DNA of 64,000 bases from Silene conica (GCA_029255685.2 CM055316.2:80908861-80972860); one strand, 5' to 3'; positions 21,641 through 33,369 are shown, counted from the stretch's first letter. Program-made: numbers and translations. Notes: generated by a model not told the origin, from the sequence alone.

Positions 21641-22783
21641 CCATCGTAATGAACCCAAATTATTATTAGTCTGATTCTCTAACTACCCAAAAAACTCCGA
21701 CCATATAATATATGAAGTAAATCTTATCTATTTTATGTACATTTAAGACGGTGTTACATAATTTCGTTGATTTTCAATTCTCAACAATTTTAATTTGTTA
21801 ATTTCCAGTATTTGAATGTATTATTTTTTGCCAATTTATATATTATTATATTTGATATGCACTTTTTTTTTTCTGTTTTATACTCATTGTCACTCACTTT
21901 AATCGTTTTATTAGTGCATGTTAAATGGAGTATTAACAATTTCTTTAATCTTTGAATATACTATATCTGTAAAGTGTAGGCATCTCAATCATATTATTAT
22001 ATTTAATCTATACCTTTAATTTATGTAAAATTAGTTAACTTATTATCAATGATCATTAAAGATTTGATTTTTACTGTTGAAATTGAATAGTTAGAATTTC
22101 GGAAGATTTCATATTCGATGTGTAATTATAGATTGTAACTTATTTAATTAACGAAAGTAGTGAGAAAATTAAATTGAAGTAATTAATTAGGTAAATGAAC
22201 ATGGCGGACCCCACATTGATTAAAATTTTTTTCTTTTTTTAAGGCGAAAGTAGCAAATTGCCCCCATATGTTTGATGTTATGTGCAATTTGCCCCCATAA
22301 GTTTCAACATGTGCAAATTAGTCCCATATATTTTAGTTCATGTGCAAATCAACTTAATTCTAAATTTTCAACTTACCTACACTTGAAAAATCTGCTAACC
22401 ACAGAACAAAACAATAATAAAATAAAATAAAATCTTTAAACTGGAAAATTAAACGACAAAAGAATTTTCATTCATCATACCGCAGTGAGCTTTTTTACTT
22501 TTTTCTTCTCAGGTATTTCTCCCACAATTACTTTTTGTGATTTTTGTTGAACTATTTTTATCCCCAAATACTTATTTTGAAGAACTATGAAGAACTAACA
22601 AATAATTACATAGGTAATTTTATGCAAAAAGAAAACAATAAAATAAAAAAGACTAACTAGTAACCATAGATGAATGTTGAATTATCATGGTACATGCTCG
22701 AGTTTTTGAGGAAGAGAGAGTAAAAAATGGAGTTAGATAGAAAAATTGAGCTACATCAGTATGAGGTGACTAAATTAGGTGAG

Positions 22784-25160
22784 ATTTTATTACATTAATG
22801 ATTTTAGAGAAAATTGTTAATTACATCCTTTTAAAAATCACTTTTTGAAAATAAAGCCTTATAATTTTTTTTTTGTAAATTACACCCATAATATTACTTC
22901 TGATCATAAATTACAGTCAAAATATTAACCCCGACGGAAAATTAATAACAATTTGAATTTTTGGTACTTAAGTTCATTTTTTATGACAAAAATACTCTTA
23001 CCTTCATCTTATATATTCTCTTATGTTCATCCAACTCAGATTTTACAACTTTATTTCTCACTAATTCTTCATTCATTCAACAATTTCCCCTACTCTACTT
23101 TTACTTTATTCAATTTAATTGAATTCAAATTCTATTATTTCCACTGTATCTTAAAATTAATTAGTGTCCTTCATCATCAATTTTCCCCCAAATTAAAAAT
23201 AGTTAGGGATCTTTAATTTTCCCCAACTTAAAATAATTAGGGCTCTTCAATTTTTCTCAAATTGAAACCCTAAAATTCGATTCAATCAATTGAAAACAAC
23301 AAGCTGATTTACATTGTATCTCAAAATAATTAATGTTCATCATTAATTTTCCCCCAATTGAAAATAATTAGGGTTCTTCAATTTTTCCAAATTGAAAACA
23401 ATTAGGGTTCTTCAATTTTCCCCAAATTGAAACCCTAAAATTCGATTAAATCAATTGAAAAATGAAAATTGTGGACAATATCAGATTTGCATTAAAACCA
23501 CCACCAACAACAAATTAAACATAAATTTAAGAGAAATCCAAATGTACGATTTCAGTAAGATTTGAGAATAATTTGGGGGAAATGTTAGATGAAGATGAAA
23601 GAGGTAAATGAAAAAATCTGGGTAATTAAAGAATTAGGCAAGGGTATATCGGTCAATTTTTGATAAAGTTGACCCGAAACGGTATCGTGGTGCAATTTTC
23701 AAAGAAAAGTGATATTATGGATGTAATTTTCAAAAAAAAATTATAAGGCTGTAATTTTCAAAAAGTGGTTTTTAAAAGGCTGTAATCAACAATTTATTAT
23801 ATTTTCCGTCATTATGTTGGTAGGTTTCCGTGCGTAAATATGTCGGAAAATTAGAATTGGGTTGATTTGCACATAAACTAAAACATATGGGACTAATTTG
23901 CACATGTTGAAACTTATGGGGGCAAATTGCACATAACATCAAACATATGGGGGCAATTTGCTACTTTCGCCGATTTTATTACATTAATGATTTTAGAGAA
24001 AATTGTTAATTACATCCTTTTAAAAACCACTTTTTGAAAATAAAGCCTTATAATTTTTTTTTTGTAAATTACACCCATAATATTACTTCTGATCATAAAT
24101 TACAGTCAAAATATTAACCCCGACGGAAAATTAATAACAATTTGAATTTTTGGTACTTAAGTTCATTTTTTATGACAAAAATACTCTTACCTTCATCTTA
24201 TATATTCTCTTATGTTCATCCAACTCAGATTTTACAACTTTATTTCTCACTAATTCTTCATTCATTCAACAATTTCCCCTACTCTACTTTTACTTTATTC
24301 AATTTAATTGAATTCAAATTCTATTATTTCCACTGTATCTTAAAATTAATTAGTGTCCTTCATCATCAATTTTCCCCCAAATTAAAAATAGTTAGGGATC
24401 TTTAATTTTCCCCAACTTAAAATAATTAGGGCTCTTCAATTTTTCTCAAATTGAAACCCTAAAATTCGATTCAATCAATTGAAAACAACAAGCTGATTTA
24501 CATTGTATCTCAAAATAATTAATGTTCATCATTAATTTTCCCCCAATTGAAAATAATTAGGGTTCTTCAATTTTTCCAAATTGAAAACAATTAGGGTTCT
24601 TCAATTTTCCCCAAATTGAAACCCTAAAATTCGATTAAATCAATTGAAAAATGAAAATTGTGGACAATATCAGATTTGCATTAAAACCACCACCAACAAC
24701 AAATTAAACATAAATTTAAGAGAAATCCAAATGTACGATTTCAGTAAGATTTGAGAATAATTTGGGGGAAATGTTAGATGAAGATGAAAGAGGTAAATGA
24801 AAAAATCTGGGTAATTAAAGAATTAGGCAAGGGTATATCGGTCAATTTTTGATAAAGTTGACCCGAAACGGTATCGTGGTGCAATTTTCAAAGAAAAGTG
24901 ATATTATGGATGTAATTTTCAAAAAAAAATTATAAGGCTGTAATTTTCAAAAAGTGGTTTTTAAAAGGCTGTAATCAACAATTTATTATATTTTCCGTCA
25001 TTATGTTGGTAGGTTTCCGTGCGTAAATATGTCGGAAAATTAGAATTGGGTTGATTTGCACATAAACTAAAACATATGGGACTAATTTGCACATGTTGAA
25101 ACTTATGGGGGCAAATTGCACATAACATCAAACATATGGGGGCAATTTGCTACTTTCGCC
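22784..25160. repeat. Tandem duplication, period 1189 bases
   Basis: 22784-23972 and 23973-25160 are nearly identical (one visible change: ATC versus ACC near 22839 and 24028). The unit includes the right inverted end of the Mutator-like element, so the element has two right ends. Confidence 0.93.
22811..23795. mobile_element. Inner long-TIR MITE (copied again at about 24000-24984)
   Basis: Inverted arms of about 100 bases start AAATTGTTAATTACATCC on the left and end GGCTGTAATCAACAATTT on the right. Both carry CACTTTTTGAAAAT and TTATAATTTTTTTT in inverted order. The target duplication was not clear. No coding content. Confidence 0.7.
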
Positions 25161-25224
25161 CTTTTTTTAATTTCCATCAACCAATGAGAGCTCTTTAAAT
25201 TCTATCCCTTTTATAGTAAATAAA

Positions 25225-26314
25225 CGGATTTTACGCCCGTGCAAAAAATGCACGGGTTTAATTTTATTAAACCGAAAAAATAAAAATGAAAAGGTGAATA
25301 TATTTAATAAAAAATATAATTTTAGTATTGCAGATATCAATGTAAAAAAATAAAAAGAATTTATACGCTTAACTTAGACGTAAGTAAAAACAACGCACCT
25401 GTTGACATTATAAAATTATACAAATTCTTATATAGGACGACATTATCGGTTTAAGTTTAGTACGGATCAAATATACATAGGTAGCATGAATCAAACAAAA
25501 AAAAAAGCATTATGCATGGCGAAAATAAAATAGTTGTCCAATAAGTCTATAACCCATGGGGAGTGATACTCACCTGTTTTAAATTTAAGACGGATAATAG
25601 CCGGTAAAAATATATATAGATTTTAAAATTATACTTAAGGTTTAAATTCTAAGTTCATAACCATCGTAATGAACCCAAATTATTATTAGTCTGATTCTCT
25701 AACTACCCAAAAAAACTCCGACCATATAATATATGAAGTAAATCTTATCTATTTTATGTACATTTAAGACGGTGTTACATAATTTCGTTGATTTCCAATT
25801 CTCAACAATTTTAATTTGTTAATTTCCAGTATTTGAATGTATTATTTTTTGCCAATTTATATATTATTATATTTGATATTCACTTTTTTTTCTGTTTTAT
25901 ACTCATTGTCACTCACTTTAATCGTTTTATTAGTGCATGTTAAATGGAGTATTAACAATTTCTTTAATCCTTGAATATACTATATCTGTAAAGTGTAGGC
26001 GTCTCAATCATATTATTATATTTAATCTATACCTTTAATTTATGTAAAATTAGTTAACTTATTATCAATGATCATTAAAGATTTGATTTTTACTGTTGAA
26101 ATTGAATAGTTAGAATTTCGGAAGATTTCATATTCAATGTGTAATTATAGATTGTAACTTATTTAATTAACGAAAGTAGTGAGAAAATTAAATTGAAATA
26201 ATTAATTAGGTAAATGAACATGGCGGACCCCACATTGATTAAATTTTTTTCTTTTTTTAATTTTCATCGACCAATGAGAGCTCTTTAAATTCTATCCCTT
26301 TTATAGTAAAGGGA
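25225..26314 (-). mobile_element. Helitron 2 (non-autonomous), tandem to Helitron 1
   Basis: It carries the same hairpin (25236-25256) and is colinear with Helitron 1 throughout, but has neither nested insertion. The minus-strand 5' end is TCCCTTTACTATAAAAGGG preceded by A. The junction with Helitron 1 (25220-25227) has no clean CTAG. About 1.09 kb, no coding capacity. Confidence 0.82.
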
Positions 26315-26319
26315 TTCTG

Positions 26320-27240
26320 TTTAATTATGGTAAATTTGAGTTTATACTTGCATTTGTGATGAGAATATTTTGCAAATCTTTCCATATTAAACCTATTAAT
26401 GTATACCTTTAGGACACACGTTAGAAAAATCGTTAATATTATATTACGGCAATTGTTTAACTATTATATAAATTATGCTAATAAAATAACTCCTTGGAAT
26501 TATATATGCAAAATTTCTATAGTTTTCAAAAAGGAGCTAAATTGCACATTAGTTTAGTTAATCGTCAAATTGCCAAATATTTATATCTAAAATAACACGG
26601 GAGCTACACTAATTCAATTCAACTAATCAATAAGTATTTCATTTGGCTATATATCATAGATGTATAGAAGTTCAATTTTAATTAATATTACAATTTCTAA
26701 AATGAAACTAGTCCCATAACATGGCATCTCATTTGGAAGCTACCGGTTCAATAATGTATCAAATGTTTATTTGGTTAGCTGCTTACGGCAGATTATTAAT
26801 GACTAAGTTCAATCGTGTAAGACGTGGTCTTACATGTTGTCCTCGTTGCAAGGAGGGGGGTCGGGGGATGAAACCTCTGACCATCTTTTGAGATTTGGAC
26901 TCAACTCCCCACCTGAACGACTCTGTCATATTAATTAGAGGATTATACAACCAGATGTATATATTGGTGGTACAGATCTCGAGCTTTGTAATAGAGAATT
27001 TGAGCTTATATATATATTTTACGAGATTTATTGAAAAGAATCTGAATGTCCCTATAAAAAAAATTGTAAATCAAAACATTATATTGAAACTCAAAAATAA
27101 TATACATATAAAACCCAAAGATTCTAATTTTAACGCCTATAAACGGTTAAAAGCTCGAAAAAAATTACATATAAGCTCAATAGATTTTTATTTGATGTAC
27201 GATTCTGAATGTATAATGCTATTTGTGTGTGTTGACCCCT
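26320..27240. other. Intergenic, nothing recognised
   Basis: AT-rich. It contains a 115-codon open frame (26895-27242) without motifs or good composition, which I do not accept as a gene. Confidence 0.5.
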
Positions 27241-27259
27241 AAAAAATATTACGACTAAT

Positions 27260-27660
27260 TATTTCCTAATCCTAATTAATAAGTTGGTCAACAATCAATC
27301 ACCAAATTCTCGCAATTTCCTTCGAATTTCACAAGGTATAATTTCTTCCTAATATAATCGCATTTACTTTTTCTATTCTTTTAATTCTTAGTTTGTTTTT
27401 AATTTCAATTTTCAATTGGAATTTGATGATTGTATTTTTATATTGGGTTGATCTTAGCACTACGATTAGGGTTTTAATTTCTTCATATGTGTTTGATTTC
27501 ATTAATTAGATACTAATTCCTCGTATTTATGTTCAAATTTCATTTATTGTAATGAATTTGATTAACTATGGTTTGATTTAGTTCTTCAATTAGTTTGTAT
27601 AATTTCTCGTCTGCTTATTAGAGTTCTGATTCATTAACGAGTCTTGTTTAAAACCGTCTT
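27260..27660 (+). other. Possible non-coding first exon and intron start
   Basis: A CT-rich leader-like stretch ends in CACAAG followed by GTATAATTTC near 27333, and T-rich intron-like DNA follows. It could be a 5'-UTR exon of the B3 gene 2.4 kb downstream. This is inference only. Confidence 0.3.
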
Positions 27661-28148
27661 AAGTTGAAAGCATAGTTACATTAGCTATCATTAAGCGAAC
27701 TGTGTTGTCTATAACTGTTCTATTTCATGGTCATATACTGACTGATGATTGTGCTTTGCTTTGTGTTGTGTTAAATCATATACTGACTGATTAATGATTG
27801 TTATTTTCGTACATAACTGTAATTAGTATTGATCACCAGTCGATACTGAATTGATGTTGTTGATGAGGAAATTTACCCTGTGTTATCTGATTAACAAAAA
27901 AATAAGTTTGGTTACACTTCAAAAATAGAATTTAATGCCTAAAACTGAATTTAATTGACAGAAAATAAAGTTTAAAAGAACACCTAGTGATAATGATAAC
28001 TCTTAGGGTACCAAGTATGTTTTAAAAAGTATAGACTACCCGGTAGAAAGTCAAAAAAAATAGGGGGTGTCACGTAGAATATCCCAGTAATTAATTAACT
28101 ACAAATAGTTAATTTAAGAGTTTTAAATTCGTAAGTAGTATCGACATA

Positions 28149-28495
28149 CTAGGTAGCACCAAAACGGACACGGACACAGACAAGACACGGATACGGGACA
28201 CGGCATTTCATGAAATTTAGGACTCATTTAAATATAATTTATGGTTATAAATGACGTATAATTTTATTTTTATCATGTATTTGAAGCTAAATCCAAACAA
28301 GTAAAAGTGCAATTCGACTTTTACTATAACTAATTATCATTGTTTCACCCAAACTCATATTCTAATCGATCTTTTTTAAAATTTTATTCCTCGTCTAAAC
28401 TATAATATGTTTAGCCATGTGTCCAACGAATGTCGTCGGGTGTACGTGTGTCGGACACGGGACGACTAATTAAGAGAAGTGTCCGTGTTGCCTAG
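28149..28495. mobile_element. hAT-type MITE
   Basis: Ends CTAGGTAGCAC and GTGTTGCCTAG are imperfect inverted repeats. The 8-bp target duplication TCGACATA (28141-28148 and 28496-28503) is perfect. The 347-base interior holds no gene. A partial inverted relative is at 58130-58327. Confidence 0.88.
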
Positions 28496-28551
28496 TCGAC
28501 ATACCAACTAATTACATTTCTCGTGACGTGATTGTTATTAATGTTTATTAA

Positions 28552-28935
28552 GGCTCTGTTTGGCAAAACAAGCTAAAAAACTACCTGAAACCTGAAAAGA
28601 TAGCTGAAACTTGATAAGGTAGCTGGAACTGATTGATTATATAAAAAATTGTTTGGCAAATAACTAACTGGAAAAGTAGCTTATTTTAGTGAAATGACCA
28701 AAAAGAATATAATAATTATTACTCTATTATAGATTGAAGCCTTTGAAGGGTAAAAAGGTAATATAAACTAGAATCGAGTACCTGAAATCTAAAATGCAAC
28801 TTTCATTTGAGGTAGCTTATTTGACCAAATAAGCAACTTGTCAAACGCTCTCAAAAAAGTAAGTTATCTGATTCTTTTGACAAAAAAGCTTATTCAGACA
28901 AATCAGGTACCTGAAATACGCTGTCAAACGGAGCC
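28552..28935. mobile_element. Tourist/PIF-Harbinger-like MITE
   Basis: The left end GGCTCTGTTTGGCA and right end TGTCAAACGGAGCC are inverted repeats, flanked on each side by TTAA (28548-28551 and 28936-28939). The class is inferred from the terminal sequence and the TTA-like target. Confidence 0.72.
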
Positions 28936-29177
28936 TTAAGTTTTCATGTTTTAGAGGGCGATCATTGATTGACGATTCTCAAATTCTTATTTGAAAATGT
29001 AGCATGTTTGCGATCATTGATTGACGTTAACAACATTGTTATTAACAATTACTCAATTAGGGTGTAACATTTTAGTGAAAACCTGTGACCATTTTTTGTT
29101 TGAAAACCTGTGACCACTTGAGATCATTTGTATGCATGTAAGACAAGTGGTTAACCGGTTATTATTAAATTATTGGG

Positions 29178-29475
29178 CATGTTTGATAAACCGCAAATCA
29201 AGAAAAATTAGTAGATTTCGGTATAATTAGTAAGTTAATTAATAAATATGCTATTTTCATGTGTTTGGTAAACAGCATATTCTAATAACATATTGGTCGG
29301 AATCTACTGTTTTAAATATACGACTAATAATAGCTTACTGTATTTACGTATTTAATTTATCCATGATATCGTTCTAGTTATCTTATAATCTGCTAATTAT
29401 CAAACACTTTTTTAATCTGCTAATTTAATTTAATAGTCAAACCTGCTATTAAAATCTAGTAATTGTATCTTGCTA
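29178..29475. repeat. AT-rich repeat with inverted GTTTGATAA/TATCAAAC words
   Basis: GCATGTTTGATAAACC near 29185, GTGTTTGGTAAAC near 29260, and TATCAAACAC near 29400 suggest an old MITE. Borders were not resolved. Confidence 0.4.
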
Positions 29476-29484
29476 ACGATCACT

Positions 29485-29551
29485 ATTATATTAATAATAG
29501 TTGGGCCTCAACCATCACCTTAAGATTTTGGTTGAGACGGTTCATCTATCA
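29485..29551 (+). mobile_element. Lone terminal repeat of a TRIM family (fossil)
   Basis: It shares TTAATAATAGTTG.GCCTCA and GGTTCATCTATCA with the TRIM terminal repeats at 30753-30799 and 30940-31011. Only one repeat is present. It lies about 200 bases before the B3 start codon. Confidence 0.65.
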
Positions 29552-29754
29552 CAGACGATCTCACTAGGTGAGACGATTTCACTCTAAACCGTCTCACACA
29601 ATAACTACTGACGGTAATCTATCCGGTATGTTTCTTCCTTATTGGGCCTTAACCTGCTGTTAATGAATGTAAGCATTGTAGCATCGTAGCCCTATATTAA
29701 AGCTTCAGTAATTTATTAAACTGTCAAGTTTATGAAACTAAGGTAATCTCCTCC

Positions 29755-31612
29755 ATGACCATGGCTGCTGTTAATGATGGCCTCCTTAATGACTTTCCAA
29801 GCTTCTTCAAGATAATTCTCGAGCCTCGACACGACCTTCGTACATTGGTACTATACTTACCATCTTTATCGCTTTTCATTTCCGTTGTTTTTTTGGTTCA
29901 AATGAGCGCACTATGTCGCGGTAATCGACCCCGGACTTCAAGGTTAGGGTAAGAAAGCTCTTACCACTTGAGCTAACTTTTGTTCTCTTTCATTTCCGTT
30001 GTTGTTAATGACGAATTGTGTAAATATGATGTATTTTCATCTTCGTTTTTCGGTTTTGTTATCGTTGTGTTATCTTTTAGTTGAAATTCTCGATTTTTCA
30101 AGATTACGAGAGAATACAGTTCGTTTCTAGAATACTAGTTCGCTGCCCTAAAATCTTTGATTTTTAAATTTTATTCCATGGGATTGTAGTGTGGTGGCTC
30201 ACCTATCCCTTAACCCTGAGGTCAGTGGTTCGATTCCTACCCATGGGAATGGAGCAACTCTTTGGCAAGCCGTTGATGTTGTTGTTGTTGTTGGAATTGT
30301 ATCAGGCAATTCCGAGGAAGTTTATGACGGATAATGGGCGTGATTTATTGGATGTCGTAAGCCTCAAAATCCCGACTGGTAAGACGTGGGAAGTCGAGTT
30401 ATTGAAGGAAAACAGTAGGGCTTGGTTTACTATTGGTTGGCCTGAAATTGTGAAGTTCTGTTCAATATGTCATGGACATTTCTTGATGTTTACTTATGGA
30501 GGAAAGTCTCAGTTCAATCTGTATATTTTCGACATGACTGCGTGCGAGATTGAGTACCCTCTTGATCGTCCAGAAACCAGGAAAGTTCGGAAAAGAGTGA
30601 GTGAAAATAAGACCAAGAAAAACTCTGCTGCGCGGCCTGCGCCCGTTTCTAGATCACAAGGTATGACACTTGAACGCTTCATTGAAAGTCGAGATGGACA
30701 AGTCCATCATCTGACACGGTCATTTCAGAAACATTGATTGTTTATCAATTATTAACAGGAATATTAATAATAGTTTTGGTTGAGATGGTTCATCTATCAT
30801 GGTATCAGAGCCACGGGTTCGAATCCTGGCAATCTCAAAATCCCTCAAAAACCACGAAATGGAAACCCAGCACACGGTATGGGGAGCCTGTGCAAACTAA
30901 CCACTCTTCAAGCCCAATGGGCATTTGAGTGAGGGAGCGTAATAGGAATATTAATAATAGTTGCGCCTCAATCATCACCTTAAGGTTTTGCTTGAGATGG
31001 TTCATCTATCAATTATCAGTATTTTTTGTTGCAGAAAAAGGGATGGGTGATTTCGTGAGACGATACATAAGGAAGTATGGTACTCTCACTCAAGTACAGG
31101 TCAAGAAGATTAATTCGTATCAATTTGAGGTTCCGTCTTTCACAGTCGTAATGCAACCATCTTATGTAGCGCTGAAATATTGTATGGTGAGAACACTCTA
31201 TGCTTAAACCAGGAAGGCTAAAGCTACTGCAAATGTCGTTTCACGAGCTTAATTTTGAATTGATTTGGTGTGACAGAATGTACCGTTAACGTTTGGTGGC
31301 AAGCACACGAGCATTAAAGCAGGAAGTTACACGCTCGAGAGCGCAGCAAGTGGTAGTACATGGCCTGTGAGATGTTTTGGCAGCACACTGAAGTATCAGA
31401 AGTTGTATATGAGATGGAAAGAGTTTGTACTGGACAACAATTTACGCGTTGGTGATATCTGTGTTTTTGAGTTGAGTAAGGCCTCAAAACGTTTGATTAA
31501 AGTTGAAATTATCCGATGTTCATCTGATGCTGCTGTTGCTGTTGCTGTTGCTAGTCCGACTTGTTCCGTGAAATCTGAAGACGTGACAGAAGATGGAGAT
31601 TATTTCAACTGA
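29755..31612 (+). CDS. B3-domain protein, REM-like, two B3 domains
   Basis: Four exons fit in phase: 29755-29847, 30306-30660, 31035-31186 and 31277-31612, giving 311 residues. B3 domains bind DNA, and the protein would act in the nucleus. The first domain spans about residues 13-105 (FPSFFKIILEPRHDLRTL joined to AIPRKFMTDNGRDLL, then WEVELLKENSRAWFTIGW and the HGHFLMFTYGG core). A basic linker follows, KVRKRVSENKTKKN. The second domain covers about 165-285 (FEVPSFTVVMQPSYVALKYC, then RWKEFVLDNNLRVGDICVFE). A start at 29761 is equally possible. Intron 1 carries a tRNA-like repeat and a SINE; intron 2 carries a TRIM. A truncated tandem copy follows. The exon structure is my reading; the gene could be weakly expressed or dying, but no coding break is seen. 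Confidence 0.82.
29878..29985 (-). mobile_element. tRNA-like SINE fragment in intron 1 of the B3 gene
   Basis: On the minus strand TTAGCTCAAGTGGTAAGAGC matches the A-box region of a tRNA promoter, and GGGGTCGATTACCG lies where a weak B box would be. It does not fold as a full tRNA. Confidence 0.5.
30189..30295 (+). mobile_element. tRNA-derived SINE at the intron 1 acceptor
   Basis: The head carries GTGTGGTGGCTCACC and a B-box-like GGTTCGATTCC. The tail ends in (TTG)n, as in the plant Au-type SINEs. A short target duplication, ATTGTA, flanks it (30183-30188 and 30296-30301). The tail ends about ten bases before the acceptor of B3 exon 2 at 30306. Confidence 0.75.
30753..31011 (+). mobile_element. 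Small TRIM in intron 2 of the B3 gene
   Basis: Terminal repeats at 30753-30799 and 30940-31011 share GGAATATTAATAATAG and GAGATGGTTCATCTATCA; the first copy is shorter. The primer-binding site TGGTATCAGAGCC follows directly at 30800, and a purine-rich tract lies near 30929. The 5-bp target duplication ATTAT (30748-30752 and 31012-31016) is perfect. The truncated B3 copy downstream lacks this insert. Carries no gene. Confidence 0.88.
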
Positions 31613-31635
31613 AGATTAAACTTTCGAATACTCTG

Positions 31636-32240
31636 AATGATGTATTTTCATCTGCATTCTTCGGTTTTGTTATCATTGTGGTGTCTTTTAGTTGAAATTG
31701 TCGATTTTTTTCAGGATTACGAGGGATTATATCTCATTACTAGTTCGCTGCCCTGAAATTCCCGTTCTTTATTGCATATTTGCAGAACATACTCCGTGTA
31801 TAGTAAACATTGGGACTAAAACTTGTATCAGGAAATTCCAAAGAAGTTTATGACAGAATATTGAGATTGAACTTTTGGATGTTGTAATCCTCAAAATTCC
31901 GACAGGGAAGACGTGGAAGTCGACTGGTTGCGAGACTGAGTACCCTCTTGATCATCATGAAACCAGGGAAGTCGGGAAGATAGAGAGCGAAAGTAAGGCT
32001 AAGATAAATTCTGATGCACCTATTTCTTCACCAGAAGGTGCATTTTTGTCTTTTCTGGTCATGTATTCTGTCAAGCATTCGAGTTTTGAATATGGGTATG
32101 ACACTTGACCGCTTCTTTTAAAGTCGAGATGAACGACAAGTCTGTCATTTGACAGTCATTTCAGAAATACTGGTTGTTTATCAGTGCGTAATCTGTTTTT
32201 TTTCTGGTGCAGAAAAAGGGATGGGTGCTTGACAAACTGT
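31636..32240 (+). pseudogene. Truncated tandem copy of the B3 gene
   Basis: 31636-31770 repeats the intron 1 sequence seen at 30020-30150. From 31830 come remnants of exon 2: QEIPKKFMTE, then VVILKIPTGKTW and ETEYPLDHHETREV. The central part of the first B3 domain is missing. Sequence matching the start of exon 3 (GCAGAAAAAGGGATGGGT) appears at 32208-32226, after which homology stops. Frame changes are present, so no protein is expected. It lacks the SINE and the TRIM that sit in the parent gene, so it was copied before those insertions. Confidence 0.85.
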
Positions 32241-32244
32241 AATG

Positions 32245-33330
32245 CAATTCTAACTTCTTAGAGCAGCATTTCATTGTACCGTAATGAAACCTTCATAAAA
32301 ACTGTTTCAGAGAGTTGTTTGAAACTTGTATAACTCGATTCTGCAATGTATGTGTCAAACCGAACCTGTCATAAGGCTAGTCACGGCTAAATCGGAGAAA
32401 AAGTGGTGTTTCAATCGTAAAGTCATTCAGTTGACAGTCGATAAAGTTATAAGAAATGATGCTCATAAGTCATAACCTGGTTCAAATCCAATCAGCATCA
32501 AATCATCGAGTCGCTATCCAATTACTTTTTTATGAGTTTAATCCAATCAGAAGATTAAACTTTCAAATAAAGTGATGTTGTCACTTTGTTAAGGAATAGG
32601 GCATTGTAACCGAGGTTGGGTACCATCGGTGGCGCCATCTCATTTTCGTATAAAAAAAGGTTGGAGGCAGTGTACTATGTCGATTTTCTAAGTAATTGAA
32701 CAATCAAGTCAATGCTAAGGAAGACGAGTTAGAATCCTCTCCATTATCGTTAGATTGTTTCGAGATAATTACTTGATAGTTAAAAGGTAATTTGATAGGC
32801 TTCTACGCTTATCAAAGAGACGTGTTCATATTCTCTCCAATATCATTACGATTGAAGGCACCTTATTTCGAGAGCTAATCAATTATAATGATCAAAGAAA
32901 TTGGTTTTTTTTTTGCATTTTGTACCACTAGTAAGCCGTAATTCGATAGATAACGACTTTACTCCAAAGTTTTTGTTATAAATACTTTTTTTTTAAAATG
33001 ATCATATTCATATACTATGGACATGTATCTCTTCTAGAACCCTAAGCCAATTGTCCATCTTTAACTTTCTAAATAAATTTTTCGACGGGTCGTGAACGCA
33101 TTAATCATGATTCGAAAGTCTAGAAATTTCCAAATCATTTCGTGTTTTAGAGATAAGTTAATTGAACGGTGTTTTTTTTATAATACGAAAAATTTATCCT
33201 TTTCGTGGTATGCGAAAGGTTTCTCCAAAAAAATTTCACTCATAATATTTAGGGTTATTATTGAGACGGGACATTTCGCGAACAACTCGGGAAAAATTGG
33301 AATAATAAAAAAAAATAGATGACGTGAGAG
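32245..33330. other. Intergenic, nothing recognised
   Basis: No gene, terminal repeat or RNA recognised between the B3 copy and the first polyubiquitin promoter. Short open frames here look random. Confidence 0.5.
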
Positions 33331-33369
33331 CTTAGGTTATTTCCTAATAATATTAAATATCGGATTATT

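Larger units (their letters stand above)
22243..25160. mobile_element. Mutator-like element with about 125-base inverted ends
   Basis: The left end begins GGCGAAAGTAGCAAATTGCC and the right end is its complement, with the match extending about 125 bases. A perfect 10-bp flank CTTTTTTTAA occurs at 22233-22242 and 25161-25170, while Helitron 2 has it once without insert. The interior holds a second long-TIR element and a tandem duplication. No transposase was found, so it is non-autonomous. Confidence 0.88.
21002..25220 (-). mobile_element. Helitron 1 (non-autonomous), host of two nested insertions
   Basis: Read on the minus strand, the 3' end is a 7-bp-stem hairpin (CCCGTGC, A/T loop, GCACGGG; 21013-21033) then GCGTAAAACTAG, with T following. 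This is the Helitron CTAG-T rule. The 5' end lies near 25220, at TTTACTATAAAAGGG. Without its insertions the element is about 1.1 kb. It is nearly identical to Helitron 2, which lies directly head to tail with it. It encodes nothing; movement would need a Rep/helicase partner elsewhere. Confidence 0.82.

Noticed and set aside
22953-24405. Two identical 87-codon frames 1189 bases apart
   Set aside because: Identity is due to the tandem duplication inside a non-coding element; the peptide is AT-driven, Phe/Leu/Ser-rich.
26895-27242. Open frame of 115 codons
   Set aside because: No motif, AT-driven composition, no promoter or splice context.
29878-29985. A tRNA gene on the minus strand
   Set aside because: Only the A-box part fits; the rest does not make a cloverleaf. 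Better explained as SINE-derived.
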